In this document: positions 13,490-24,780 of the stretch, one piece after another
Layout: every line of letters starts with the position of its first letter
How positions within the stretch are numbered: position 1 is the stretch's first letter
Origin: Epiperipatus broadwayi
Taxonomy: Eukaryota > Onychophora > Udeonychophora > Euonychophora > Peripatidae
Direction of reading: 5' to 3'
DNA: 64,000 bases
NCBI GenBank assembly: GCA_028023455.1
Contig: JAQFVV010000012.1
Coordinates: 11,632,499-11,696,498 of the forward strand
Translations under genes and position numbers: made by a program
The notes under the pieces: generated by a model
Seen by the model: the letters and a program-made list of their open reading frames with translations, nothing else
Databases searched by the model: none
Told to the model about the DNA's origin: nothing

Positions 13490-16320
13490 ATAAAACAGTG
13501 GTTGGTGACTAAAGGTGGAGGATGCTAAGAATCTCCTAACTGTTAAGCCAGGCAGCCTTTTGATAACAATCTTTTATTTAGATACTTACAACTGCCGATC
13601 ACTTTCAAGTGAAGGAAGAGTGCAAAATTTGGAAGAACTGTCTAATAAATGGGACATTATTAGACATTGTGAAGTTAGAAAAAATGGTGAAGAGATAATG
13701 GGTTTAGAAAGTGAACATGTACTCTATTACAAAGGCACAAACATTGGAAGTACAAGGGGAGTAGGATTCGTTATAAATAAAACATAGAGGAACAATATTG
13801 TGGAGATTAATGGTGTATTAGATGGAGTGGCAAGATTAGTTATTCAACTTAATATCAAATGAAGATAATTCAGGTTTATGTCCTAATAAGTTTTCATTGT
13901 GATGAAAAAGTTGATGATTTATGGATATACAAAAAACTTTGATCAAAACAGACAACATTTTAAAATTATCATGGGAGGCTTAAATGCTAGAATTGGTAAA
14001 TAGTTGAAAGATGAAAGTGCTATAAGTAAATTTGGTTATGGTAATAAAAATGAAAGAGGACAGAAACTTATGAAATTTTCAGTAAAAAAAAAACTTTATA
14101 TTAATAAATTCTTTTTTTTTTTTTGAGAAAAATATTAAGTGGAAATAGGCATGGGAACATCCAAATGAAGATAAAGCAGAATTGGATTATATTTTGACTA
14201 ACGGAAATACATATTTCAAGATTGTAATGTTATTAATAAATTCAAAGCAGGAAGTGATTATGAATTAGTGACATGTAAGTTACATGTTATTGCAAAACTA
14301 GAGAAACAAAAGTTATTAAAAAAAACAATATTCACAGTTAATATTCCTAATCTTTAGGAACATTCCAGTGAATTCTAGTTAGAACTTGCAAATCATTTTC
14401 AAATATTAACAGATGTTGAACATGATTTAGGAAGATAATTGATACACTTTTAAAAATTGCAATAACTATAGCTGGTATAAAAAAGCAGCAACTGACCAGA
14501 AAGATTTCTATTAAGACAAGACAATTTGTAAAGAAAAGAAGGAATATGAAAATATATAAGATAATTCATTAATAAGGATTGAATATCTTGACTTTTGTAA
14601 AATGGTGGGAAAAAATGATAATGATATAAAAAACTATTACTGTGATAAGGAAAGCTATAAAACAATAAAAGTCTCAATAGTGTAAAACAACATCTTGGTA
14701 TGAAACATTTCTGCAATAATAAACAAAATGGAACTATTACTAAAAAGAGGGATGATATCACAAAATGTGTAAAAGATTTTCATCAAGAATTATTTAGCAA
14801 TAAAAAACAAGAGAAATACTTCCTACAACTATTATATCTTCTGAATTCTCCAGGATTATTAATGAAGCAGTGAAACATGCAATTAAATTTATGAAGAGGG
14901 GAAAATCTCTGGGTAATGATGGAAATATGATAAATATCTGAAAAGAAGCAGATAAAAAGTAATTTTTTTTGACAAAGTTATATACCAAATGTCTAAACAA
15001 TGAAGATGTACCAGATAATTGAAAGAATGCAATATTAATACTAATATTTAAAAAAGGTGATAAAGAAGACATTAGAAATTATAGATCTATTAGTTTTTTA
15101 TCAGTTCTAAACAATTTTTTTTACCTGAATACTTACAATGTGTCTACAAAGAACTTGGATTTTAACCAATAAAAAAACCAAACTGGACTTAGAAGTGGTT
15201 TTGGATCATATCCAAAAAATTGAAAGAAATTATAGAAAGGACCAATGAATATGAGTTGCCATTAAGCTTTGGATTTGTGGGCATTTGATTGTAAAAGCAT
15301 TTCTTCAGTGATTAAAGGATTGGATCAAGATATAGACTCAGGTTATTGTCATATTCTGAAGAATATTTATATAAATGTAACAGCAACAATTAGATTACAT
15401 AATAATACTAAAAAGATTAACATTGAAAAGGGTATATGACAGCAAGACTCAATGTCTTTAAACATTTTTAACCGCAGTTTTTCAACAAGTATTTTGTGGA
15501 ATGAAATGAGAAACTAAGAGAGTAAAAGTAAATGCAGATTATTCAATCATTTAGATGTTGCAGTTAATCTAATAGTTCTATTAAATCATACTTTACAGCT
15601 TCAGAAAATGTTAGTAGAGTTTATCAGATGGAATTAAGAAAGTAGGCTTAAAAAAAAAAGAAAATGAAGATTGATAATGATAAGTTGGAAAAAGTTAACA
15701 ATTACAAATACTTTGGTCAGATTATTACTACCGATGAAAATATAATGGATAAAATTAATCATAAAATTAAACTTGGTTGAAGTGTTTTAATTAAAAATAA
15801 CATAACATTAAAAGCAAATATGGTTATGTGTTTGAAAAGGAAGAATTTTTAATAAATATCTTTCACCAGTTTTTACTTGTGGATTTAAGACTTGCACACT
15901 TCACAGAAGAAAAATACAGAGACTTCAGACCATTCACAAAGTACTGAGATATGCAAGTTAGGAGTAACAAGAATAGATCAAAAACAAAATACATAGGTGA
16001 AATAACAAACAGGTATTATTGAAATTATTGAAAGAATTAATAGATTGGAGTTAGGCTGGACATACTTCTAGAAGAGATGATAATAGATAGATGGTTGAAA
16101 TCTTAAACTGAATTCCAAGAGAATGTAAAAGACACAGAAAGAGACCACATGTGAGGTAAATTTATGAAACAAGGAAGTGTGCTGGGTGACATGGAGAAGA
16201 GAGGCTAGAGATCAGAGAAGATAGATTGAACTTGAAGAGATCTTCATCCTGAAGTGACTGACAGTGGTTGAAAATAATGATGCTGATAACCTCAAAAAAC
16301 TGGAATCAATTTCTAGTGAG
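13490..16320 (+). mobile_element. Degenerate RTE-like non-LTR retrotransposon (LINE)
   Basis: A decayed LINE with endonuclease and reverse transcriptase remnants in the right order. 13515-13787 encodes the start of an APE-type endonuclease of the kind usually annotated 'craniofacial development protein 2-like', with residues such as RSLSSEG, NKWDII, YYKGTN and GVGFVINK. RT signals follow in several frames: a fingers region near 14850-14940, a KKGD..D..NYR.IS motif at about 15045-15100, an IRLHNNTKKINIEKG-like segment at about 15385-15435, and a thumb or C-terminal part with YFGQIITTDENI at about 15705-15750. Many stops and frameshifts make it non-functional. A second, 5'-truncated copy of the same family lies at 43028-43520. 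Confidence 0.8.
13515..13787 (+). pseudogene. APE-type endonuclease fragment of the RTE-like LINE
   Basis: This 90-codon open piece is the best-preserved part of the 13.5-kb LINE. Visible endonuclease-like landmarks are CRSLSSEGR near residue 27, NKWDIIRHCEVR in the middle and YYKGTNIGSTRGVGFVINK at the end. In intact relatives the endonuclease continues for about another 150 residues. Here it ends in a stop, and the remainder is spread over other frames up to about 14.3 kb. It would nick target DNA to prime reverse transcription, but this copy cannot. Confidence 0.7.
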
Positions 16321-16559
16321 TGAGCATGCTGTAATATATACTTCTACTACTAGGTGTTTTTTGCAGGGATTCCCCTGCATCAGTCTGTTTTATGGTTTAA
16401 TTGAGTGCAAGTTGTATTGCAGTATAGTAAATGTTTTTTGTTAAGTGGATCTCACATATATTTTTGTGAAGGCTGAAAAATCAGTATGAAATTCTGTTTT
16501 TGTTAGAAAAAATGACAGAGAAAAATTTTTATTTCTTGAAACATCTTACAAAGCAAACT

Positions 16560-16981
16560 GTTCTGTGAAAAAATACAAGTTTATGAATGCTTTTTTAGAA
16601 GAGTTCAAATTCATCACTTCCCCAAAAAAGCATGGCAAGTGAAGTCCAATGTCAAAATACTGCTGATTCTTTTTTATCCAAATGGCATTGTTCACTCAAA
16701 ATCCGTTTCTAATTGTAGACATTTTACTTACAAGTTCTGAATTGTTTGCATGTAGTAAAATAAAAATGTCCTGGTTTGTAACAAAATGGAATGTGCAAGC
16801 TTCACCACATTAACACACCAACATATAAAGCCTTGAGTGTGAAACAATTTTTAATTAAAAATAAATCACACTTTTCTATCAACAATATTCATCCAATCTC
16901 ATTCTGTGAAACTTTTTTTTATTTCCCCAAGTGGAAAAATGCCTCAAAAAAGTTTTGCGGACTTGGAAAGTGGCAAAAAAA
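16560..16981 (+). pseudogene. Mariner transposase remnant, N-terminal and central part
   Basis: Several frames together read like a Tc1/mariner transposase: KKHGK, then SNVK..LI, NGIVHS, then a clean stretch from 16791 with ALSVKQFLIKNKSHF and FFYFPKWKNASKK. These match the usual mariner segments around 'GIVH', 'HDNAPAH..' and 'FFLFPKLKNALKG'. The DDD catalytic aspartates are not preserved. The reading is cut by the LTR retrotransposon starting at 16987 and resumes after it at 19704. Confidence 0.7.
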
Positions 16982-16986
16982 ATGCT

Positions 16987-17580
16987 ATTAGAGACATTTG
17001 TTGCGTTTTAACTAAATTGTGTAAACAATAAAGTTATATGTGTGTGAATGTAAAATTAATCAATGTAAAAGATAGTGAAAGCCGCTCTAGAAATAATTAA
17101 AATGCTTAATAGGTTATGTTATGCAAATATCAAAATAGCTTGGTATCTGCTAATTTGCATGGAAGTAATAATAAAACTATTTTATGCAAATTATATCTTA
17201 AAAAAAAAAGAGCTATTTAAAACATTAGCTGAACATTAAGAATATAGACAGAGAGCAGTTTAATGATAAGTGTAACGTGAACAATAAGATGCTAGGAAAA
17301 TCAAGACATGAAATATGCTGAAGAGATAATTGTGGTGAAAAATTAATGAAGAAGACTCAAGAGGAAAATAAAGAACTGTAATAAAAAATGCAACATTAAT
17401 AGCTTGATATTATAAAGAATTCTGTATGTATAATCAAGACAGATTTTATTTATAAAATTCAATCAGCAAGCTCCTATTTGAAAATACTAATAAGCTATTA
17501 ATGTTATATGTTTTGAATAATCAATTTATTTTTAAGTTAAACTTTTTTCTTTGCGTATTATTCCCAAAGTACTAAAATAA
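16987..17580 (+). repeat. 5' LTR of the 17-kb retrotransposon
   Basis: This aligns with 19180-19698 throughout. Shared landmarks are AGAGACA near the start, TATATGTGTGT, TCTAGAAATAATTAAA versus TTTAGAAATAATTAAA, TTTTATGCAAATTATAT, AAAGAACTGTAATAA, and CTGTATTATT or CGTATTATT near the end. The two LTRs differ at many sites and by several gaps, so the insertion is old. Confidence 0.65.
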
Positions 17581-18249
17581 GTATTTTTATGAAAGCTGCA
17601 AATAAGGAGAAAATATCAAATTTACTAGATTAAAACTTTGTGATCAAATCACAAAAATAGAAATTGATAGAGCAGATGTATCTTTTTAAAGGTTTGGACA
17701 CCATTAATAGAAAATGAAACTGTAAGATGCAGATTAAAGAGACAAATTTAGTAGCTATAGAGGTAAACTGGAATTTTATTAATATAAAAAAATAGTGTAG
17801 TCTGATAATGTCATAACTAAAGAAATTAGTTCTATATTGACTTGTGGTTGGGTTCAACCTCTAGGAATAAGAGATCCAAATTGAAAATGAAAGTCCAGAC
17901 CAAATTTCCACTTGATATAAGTCCGGATGAAAGAGACTAAATGGTAAACTATAGTGGAATGGAGAAGTGATGCAAGATACCAGTTAATTAAAGATTAGAC
18001 TAAATAAGAATGGCTAAAGGCATAACAAAATTATGTATAGACTAAATAAGAATGGCTAAAAGCATGACAAAATTATGTAATGTCACAAATCTGGAAGGAT
18101 CAGAAAAGTATGTGCATGTACCAAGAATATATTCTTATGCCAGATTGAGTAGTAATTCCAACTGAGGTGAACAAACATGCTATGGTTGTCACAGTATGAA
18201 TGAAAAAACTAGCCCATTCATATTGGGTTGGCTGAATGTGAAGAAACAG

Positions 18250-18800
18250 TGAAATTACCTAGCAAAGAGTTCGAACCATGGCTTGAAGTTACAAAAGCTC
18301 CATTTAGATCATGCAGGGCCATTTCATGAATACAGAATGTAAAAAAAGTATAATGTGGATAATGTGATAAAAATATTAAACTTTTTGCTATATCTAGATA
18401 CTCAGCTTATAGTTATGGCAAATGGTACAGGATTTTTTTCAGTGCAATTAAAGAACTTTCTTGCTCAGAAGGGGATAATGTTTTAACAACTCCACCATTT
18501 CTAGTCAAATGGCTTAGGCAGAAAAGGCCATTCAGCATCTAAAGTGCAAATTGAATAGACTGGAGTAGGTTAATATTCATGAAGCCCTATATAGCAATGT
18601 TTTATCGACACTTCACCCCAAGTTCTATAATAAAAAAAAAAAACTCCAGCAGGATTATTAATGAAACACCACATGAGAATGCACATTTCTGTGTTAATTT
18701 CACACAAAACTAATAGAAATAAAATAAAATCTGAAAATGTCATGTTCAATGTAGGATGGACAGATTGTCTGAATAAAAGATGTATTGAAGAAAAAATGGA
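18250..18800 (+). pseudogene. Integrase-like remnant (Ty3/gypsy type)
   Basis: Broken frames give pieces resembling a retroelement integrase core: PWLEVTKAPF, then a segment like V.ANGTGFFSVQLKNFLAQKGI that corresponds to the 'SDNGTQFTS..F..FL...GI' region around the second catalytic aspartate (here alanine). A TPAGLLM-type segment follows downstream. Stops and frameshifts are frequent. It belongs to the LTR element around it. Confidence 0.55.
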
Positions 18801-19179
18801 TACCAAGAATTATAATTAGACTATTGTCTAAATAAATATGCAAAATTAAACTGAAAGACAATAGAGAAATATAATGGGACTTTAACAACCTAAAAACCAT
18901 TTTATTGAGCTGATGGAGATAATAGATAAGATTACAAATTCAGCTACCACTTGTGTAGAAAATTTTTCAAGAAATAGTAAGAATATTAAAATGGATACAT
19001 CCACCAGAGGAAAAATATCCCAGTCTGGATTTAAATAAACCATTTACTACATCAAATAATGAAGTATCTATTGAAGAGGGAAAGACCTATATCACTACCA
19101 AAAAGGATTAGACTATGAAAAAGACCTGGGAAATTGGAGATTATATTTGCATTTAAACTCTACACTATTTCTAATGTGG

Positions 19180-19698
19180 AGAAGAGACAATGTGATGTAT
19201 TGACTAAGCTGTGTAAAGAATAAATAAAATTATATGTGTGTCTGTAAAATTAGTCAATATAAAAGATGATGAAAGTTACTTTAGAAATAATTAAATGGCA
19301 GAAGTTATGTAAATATCAAAATAACCTGAATCTACTAATTTGCAAGGTGATAATAATAAAAATATTTTATGCAAATTATATTTAAAAAACAAAAATGAGA
19401 ATTCAGATGCTTGTGAAACCAGCAGCCCATGAATGCTGAAATATACTGAAAAGAACTTTGTGGTAAAAAATTAATGAAGAAGAGATTCCAGAGTGTAATA
19501 AAGAACTGTAATAAGAAAATGTAGCATTATAGTTCAACTCTATAAAGAACTGTGCATGCAAAATCAAGACTGATTTATGATATTTAATCAACAAGCCTTT
19601 ACATGAAAATATTAACAAGCTACTAATATATTTCCGAGTAATAAACTAATTAAATTAAATTTTTTTCTTTCTGTATTATTTTCAAAATAATAAAATGA
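19180..19698 (+). repeat. 3' LTR of the 17-kb retrotransposon
   Basis: This is a direct repeat of 16987-17580, shorter by about 75 bp because of internal gaps. It ends just before the ATGCT duplication at 19699, where mariner sequence resumes. Confidence 0.65.
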
Positions 19699-19703
19699 AT
19701 GCT

Positions 19704-19855
19704 CTAAATCAAATCAGACTCTATACACATCTGCATTATGAGACATCACTGTGCATAAGTTTCAGAACCTCTTTGAAAAACGGAAAACACATTTCCACTG
19801 TTGCATTGGATTAAATAGAGAATACTTTGAAGCAGATTCAATTTGTGTCATCTAA
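19704..19855 (+). pseudogene. Mariner transposase C-terminal end
   Basis: In one frame this reads FQNLFEKRKTHFHC...REYFEAD and then stops at 19853-19855. That closely follows the typical mariner C-terminus (F..CFE.W..R...CI...G.YFEGD). It is the missing end of the transposase remnant at 16560-16981, separated from it by the LTR element. Confidence 0.7.
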
Positions 19856-19859
19856 AAAT

Positions 19860-20530
19860 AATTATGCAATTTTTATTACAAAATTCTGGGTTTTTGGATA
19901 CTCATTCAAATATAGCCATTATATTATGATATAAGAGGAAGTATTATTACTATGGTGAAAAATTTATGTCTTTCAAAATAATAACTGAAGATACTTTGTT
20001 TTTCCATTTTTATGACAAGTATTTTTAAACAATATATAAGAGGTTTCATGAACCAGACATGTAAGCTAGGAACATGCTATATGATAAGAATTTGCATCTA
20101 AAGGTACTAATTGAAGAGGAACTGGCAATCACAAACAGTACTATATCTAAGACATGTACAAGAAACAAAGCAGATGATATTTGGTAGGAATTCTGTCTAC
20201 CACATATTACTGCTATAAGTAAAATAATGAATACAATTCATTGGCAATCCCAATGGTATAACAATCATTTATGAATAAATAAAACACATACAAATGAATC
20301 TCATATATAAACAAAATATCCCAAAATAAAGTTACAGCAACTCCCTTACATCAGTACATCCAATTATCCTTCCCCAAACCTGGAGGATAATTGCTTAAAA
20401 TTGTAAACTAATAACAGATAATAAAAACACAATCTTAATTTATTCTGTGTATGCAACCTGTTTTGTATCCAATCTAAAATTCATCAAGCTATGATTAAAT
20501 TATTATTTTCATGACAACTTTTTATATTTA
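19860..20530. other. No recognised feature
   Basis: A+T-rich sequence between the mariner end and the possible exon at 20.53 kb. No gene, tRNA-like or repeat signal was seen. Confidence 0.5.
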
Positions 20531-20533
20531 CAG

Positions 20534-20587
20534 ATGATGGAAATGGCTGGTGTTTATAAGCCTTATTTAAGGATTGCAAAAAAAAAG
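20534..20587 (+). CDS. Possible small coding exon (54 nt)
   Basis: Sequence that reads MMEMAGVYKPYLRIAKKK is bounded by TATTTACAG on the left and GTAATTG on the right, good acceptor and donor consensus. It is exactly 18 codons, so both junctions are phase 0. A compatible acceptor (TTAATTTCACAG) opens the next candidate exon at 20925. The family is not recognised, and a chance match in A+T-rich DNA is quite possible. Confidence 0.25.
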
Positions 20588-20924
20588 GTAATTGCTTTTT
20601 CATAAAATTTTACTCTACTTTTACAATTTATGCTGACTGAATTATGACATGATTAAATAACAGAGCAATCCCTTGCCATACTAGTTTATAAACAGATTTA
20701 CAAAATCAATAAAAATGATAATTTATAAAATATTTTCAGGATAATAGAAATTACTTAATGTTAGTACTATACATTTATAATAATATATTTTAAAATTCAA
20801 TTCCCTTTCATCACTAAGAGTTTGAGTTTGGATTTTAAGTATTGGTATACTTTTAGCAGACTTCATTTGTTCAACAATAGCTATGATGATGGTAAGTTTT
20901 AATTATAATGTTATTAATTTCACA

Positions 20925-21108
20925 GGCAGCATTGGATGATAGTTTATTGGTTGACTGGCAGCTGGCTTCTCCCCAAAGAACTAGGCACTTGATATTTAGG
21001 CATATAATGAATACAATGCTCCTTAAGATGTTTCTACATTATCTGATGGCTTTCTTCTATACTTCTCTAAAGACTTTCAGCCTTCACTCTGCAAGGTGGC
21101 TAGAGTGA
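20925..21108 (+). CDS. Possible second exon ending in a stop
   Basis: It starts after TTTCACAG and reads AALDDSLLVDWQLASPQR, continuing for about 60 codons to TGA at 21106-21108. Base composition is noticeably less A+T-rich than its surroundings. In phase it would follow the 54-nt candidate exon. No domain is recognised; a hydrophobic-aromatic stretch lies in the middle. It could also be part of an unrecognised repeat. Confidence 0.25.
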
Positions 21109-21374
21109 AACAGAGGATGGCTTTTCTATTTCTGCATGATATTTCACAATCAAAGGTCAATCTGCAGTATATTTTTTAATCAAAGTGCTTCAGTAATAAT
21201 AATTCAGCAATATTTAATACAATGATTTACAACTTCTACTTATAGTTCCTGGAGTTGGGTTATCAGTAAACCCAAAGCCATCGATGGTCATTTCAATCCA
21301 TTGATCTATTGGTAATAGATAACTTCTAAACTCCAGTTTTGGTCATGGCTTATTTGTCCAATCACAACATTTAC

Positions 21375-21909
21375 AAAATTTGTCTTTACGATAGAATGAC
21401 AGCCTGTTAAGCTAATTGCGCAGACGCTGTGAGAATGTTATTAATAAATGAATACCTTTGAACAACCACATGATATAGTATTTATATAAGAGTAAAAAGG
21501 AATCCTCTTATTCTTACGACTCAAATGTTTATATATGAGCAAATCTAAAGTAGTTGTAATGAAGGCGTGACTACATAATAGTCACTTTAAATTACTATAT
21601 ATAATGTCTGTATGAATGACGCCAATGAAATTTTCTAGAATTTACTAAACGCCACTCTAAACGAAACTAAATCATATACATGAATAAGCATTTATTTTAT
21701 AACGTCTTGCGTGCGATTATAAACATTTGAGTCATAAGAGGATTCCTTTTTACTCTTATATAAATACTATATCATGTGGTTGTTCGAAGGTATTTATTTA
21801 TTAATAACATTCTCACAGCGTCTGCGCAATTAGCTTAACAGGCTGTCATTCTATCGTAATTATAATCGCATGCAAGATGTTATAAAATAAATGCTTAAAA
21901 TTTGTCTTT
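21375..21909. mobile_element. 509-bp foldback element with 13-bp target duplication
   Basis: AAAATTTGTCTTT flanks both sides (21375-21387 and 21897-21909), giving an inserted body of 21388-21896. Arms of about 140 bp (about 21388-21532 and 21723-21856) are near-perfect reverse complements, beginning ACGATAGAATGACAGCC. A second, smaller inverted pair (about 21686-21722 and 21859-21896, AAGCATTTATTTTATAAC and complement) encloses the right arm. There is no coding capacity. High arm identity points to a recent insertion or gene conversion. The class is unclear: a 13-bp duplication is longer than most DNA transposons make. Confidence 0.75.
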
Positions 21910-22218
21910 GAAAGGGATTGCCAGCCTAAATTACATCAAATACTTTTCTCCTTAATTAATCAATCTTTTTATAAGAATGTAACTACTTTTTATAAAATAA
22001 TGTCATTTCCACTTTATAATTATTAATAAAAGACACATTGCTTTAAAAATAAACTTATAATTAATCATATTATATATATTTTTCTGTGCATATACTTATA
22101 TATAATTTTTATTTATTAAAATTGTTGAAAATGTTTACTTTTAAAAATTCCTTCAAATTTTTAAATTACAGAAATGAAGCACATATAAATATTTCAATAT
22201 ACATATATATATATATAT

Positions 22219-22825
22219 TGTGTGTGTATATTTGCAAAGCTGGTCAATACAGACAGTGTTGTGTCACTTTAGAAATAATGATATACAGAAAAGTAGAATT
22301 AAGCAAACTGCAATAAACTACATAATGTAATTTGCATAGCAATAATTGTGTCACAATATGCAAATTAGCCGACTGCTTAAAATGTCTGCAAAACTTTTAA
22401 TGGTGGGAAAAAAGCAAATGAGTGAAACTAGTAAAGCAGAATAAAAGCCATTTAATGTGTGCAATACTGAAAATGCAGTTGATCAGATAGTGTAGAAGAA
22501 AAGAAATGCAGTCAAATCCAATTAGTCTAATGCAGAGATGTGTATGAGCAGTAAAGTGCTTACTAAAATGACTAATGAATATGTATTAATAAAGTGCATG
22601 GACATTAAAATGACTTTTAGTAAAATGGAGAAATAGAATTAATTCTATTTTTGTTGCTGAATTTGATTAACTAATCGCCAGTTGAGTCTACTAATCAATG
22701 CTACTAATTCTATTTTCTTCTGAGTAAATGAACGTATAGTTAAATTATTAAATCTTTTGTGTGTGTCTAATTTAAAGATTCATTATTGAGTTTATGGCTG
22801 CTAGCTTAAAGTCTGCCCATGTACA
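22219..22825 (+). repeat. LTR-like direct repeat, left copy
   Basis: This starts at TG in a (TG)n tract and ends GTACA. It matches 23189-23805 along its length: GGTCAATACAG, TTTAGAAATAATGATATACAG, AATTTGCATAGCAATAATTG, GAGTCTACTAATCAATGCTACTA, and TAGCTTAAAGTCTG at the end. It has TG...CA termini as in LTRs and short motifs in common with the 17-kb LTR family. Confidence 0.6.
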
Positions 22826-23188
22826 AAAGTGCTGCAGTCAACAGTTTTTAAACCTGTGAATATTAAATGCCACAGTCAATAGATTTTAAACCTGTGAATA
22901 TTAAGTAGCACAGCCTCAAGTAGCTGTGTAAGGATTTGAGATATATATATAGATTTCCACAGTTAAAGAGGAAGAAACAGAAAATGTTATTTAGCATAAC
23001 TGGATATATTATTTATTAGCAGGGATGTATATACTTATAGAAATGCAAAACAGTGTGATAACACTGTTCGATGTGAATAATCAAGGACATTCGTTGATAG
23101 AAGAGTCGAAAGTATATTTGACGCTAATAATTTAATAAACATATATATGTGTTTAAACCAATAAACATCACATGACCACCACCTCATA
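22826..23188. other. Short internal region between the LTR-like repeats
   Basis: 363 bp without coding potential. It contains a local duplication of about 50 bp (AACCTGTGAATATTAA occurs twice, near 22850 and 22890). Such a short interior between two long direct repeats resembles a TRIM-type non-autonomous retrotransposon. Confidence 0.45.
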
Positions 23189-23805
23189 TGTGTGTGTGTG
23201 CAAAGTTGGTCAATACAGGCAATGTTGGGTCTATTTAGAAATAATGATATACAGAAAAGTAGTATTAAGCAAATTACATAATCTAATTTGTATAGCAATA
23301 ATTGTCTAAAAATATGCAAATTAACAGAGTTATTAAAATGCCTGCAGAACTACTAACGGTTAGAGGAAAAAGCAGGCTAATAAAACTAATAGAGCAGAAT
23401 GAAAACAGTTTAAATTAATATGTAAAATACAAAAAGTGCAGTTGCAGACTAAAAACTGCAGAAAAAAAGAAAGATATGTAGCCATGTGTGAGTACTAAGG
23501 TGCTTAACAAAAATTGCTAGTGAAAAATAACGCCGAAATTTACGGTAAGTAAAATGATACACGTTAAGAAGGATTTTTAATTAAAACGTGGAAATAAGAG
23601 TTTAACTCTATATTTATAAACTGTTTAAAGATAAATATTATTTGTTAACTAATTTCGACCAGCCACTCGCCAGTCGAGTCTACTAATCAATACTACTAAG
23701 GTGTATTATTCTGAGTAAATAAGTTAAATTATTAAATTTGTTATGCCTAATTTAAAAATTAATTATTTAGTGCACGGCTGTTAGCTTAAAGTCTGGCCTC
23801 GTACA
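23189..23805 (+). repeat. LTR-like direct repeat, right copy
   Basis: This is the partner of 22219-22825, starting TGTGTGTGTG and ending CTCGTACA. The two copies are well diverged. Together with the interior they make a ~1.6-kb unit with no recognised protein. Confidence 0.6.
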
Positions 23806-24320
23806 TATCAGTTCTTAAAACTATCAAAATAATATAAGGAAATAAATATATTTTTAAATGTTTTATTATAATAAAATAACAACAAAAAACAACGCCCATG
23901 CACATACTTTTAATCCCTAAATGGCGTTTGGAGAAACTTTTTTTTATTTATATAACATATTAAATATTTATTAAAAAATATTTTTTATACACACATCACA
24001 TAAAAACATAGACTTTTATATTGTTTTAGGTTATTACTACTTCGAGTTTTTGCTGAATTGTTTTTTTGTTTGTTTGTTTGTTTAAACCATGTTTGCTTTT
24101 TAATGAATTTAATTAATGTTTTTTGTTTTCTTTTCTGACTTTTTAATTATATTTTTACTATAAAAGTAACACATCCAAAGAGAAAATCAAAGAATTATTT
24201 TGTTTTTACGCAACGTATTCTCAGCTATTATTATCTTCACGTTAAAGACAAACAGTTACATGTTTGTATGTGTGGGTTTATATTAAATATATAGAGTTTA
24301 TACAATCCGAAAATCTATTT

Positions 24321-24780
24321 AATAATTTTTATTAGTCTTTTATTAGACTAGAGATTATTTAATAATGAATAATATTTCTTTAATGTAATTTTCACTACAC
24401 CAGTGTCACGCATGATAGGGATTATATCCACTTTAAACACTTTGTGAAAGATGTAATCATATGAATAAAAACGTGAAAACGATCTATGAATCCCCAAGAT
24501 GACATTTTGTGCTGAACCAGCACTCATCAGTTGGCCAGATCACAATCTCTTACACACATCTTTATCATTGTTCAGTATATATAAATAATAACTTATTATG
24601 GTTTAACTGATGTGTCAAACTTGCTGCCCTCACAACCTTGAAACAAATAACCTAATGGAAGTATATTAATAATTTTTATTAGTCATTCATTAGACTAGAG
24701 ACTGTCCAATGATGAATAATATTTTTGTGATATAATTTTCACTACACCACTCTCATGCAAGATAGGGACTTACATCTATA
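24321..24780 (-). repeat. Hammerhead-bearing repeat, left arm of palindrome
   Basis: The arm holds a directly repeated segment (AATAATTTTTATTAGTC...ACTACACCA) at about 24321-24430 and 24669-24775, offset about 346 bp, with one hammerhead motif between. This is the arrangement expected for a bit more than one monomer of a tandem ribozyme-bearing repeat. The whole arm is matched in reverse complement at 24780-25237. Confidence 0.65.
24487..24545 (-). ncRNA. Hammerhead-ribozyme-like motif A
   Basis: On the minus strand: CCAA, CTGATGA (24524-24530), stem II GTGCT/AGCAC with loop GGTTC, then AAAA in place of GAAA, a very short stem III, and TTGG able to pair with the CCAA before the core as stem I. 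This is the layout of a type I hammerhead with minimal stem III, as known for metazoan hammerheads. The G-to-A change in the GAAA box should abolish or weaken cleavage. Confidence 0.6.

Larger units (their letters stand above)
16982..19703 (+). mobile_element. LTR retrotransposon inserted in a mariner transposase
   Basis: The element at 16987-19698 (2,712 bp) has two long direct repeats and an integrase remnant between them. A 5-bp duplication ATGCT (6 bp if AATGCT) flanks it at 16982-16986 and 19699-19703, the size usual for Ty3/gypsy-type elements. The flanking mariner gene is interrupted exactly here. The internal part is short and carries an integrase-like reading at about 18250-18800 with many stops. 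Gag, protease and RT are not recognisable. LTR ends do not show the usual TG/CA, so the borders rest on alignment and the duplication. Confidence 0.7.

Noticed and set aside
14450-15072. Two minus-strand open frames (103 and 92 codons)
   Set aside because: They are antisense shadows of the degenerate LINE reverse transcriptase on the plus strand.
16364-16381. GCAGGGATTCCCCTGC hairpin as a terminator or regulatory element
   Set aside because: A single short hairpin in transposon-derived eukaryotic sequence; no functional context.
24603-24625. CTGATG word near 24606 as a further hammerhead
   Set aside because: The sequence is CTGATGTGTC with no stem II or GAAA following.
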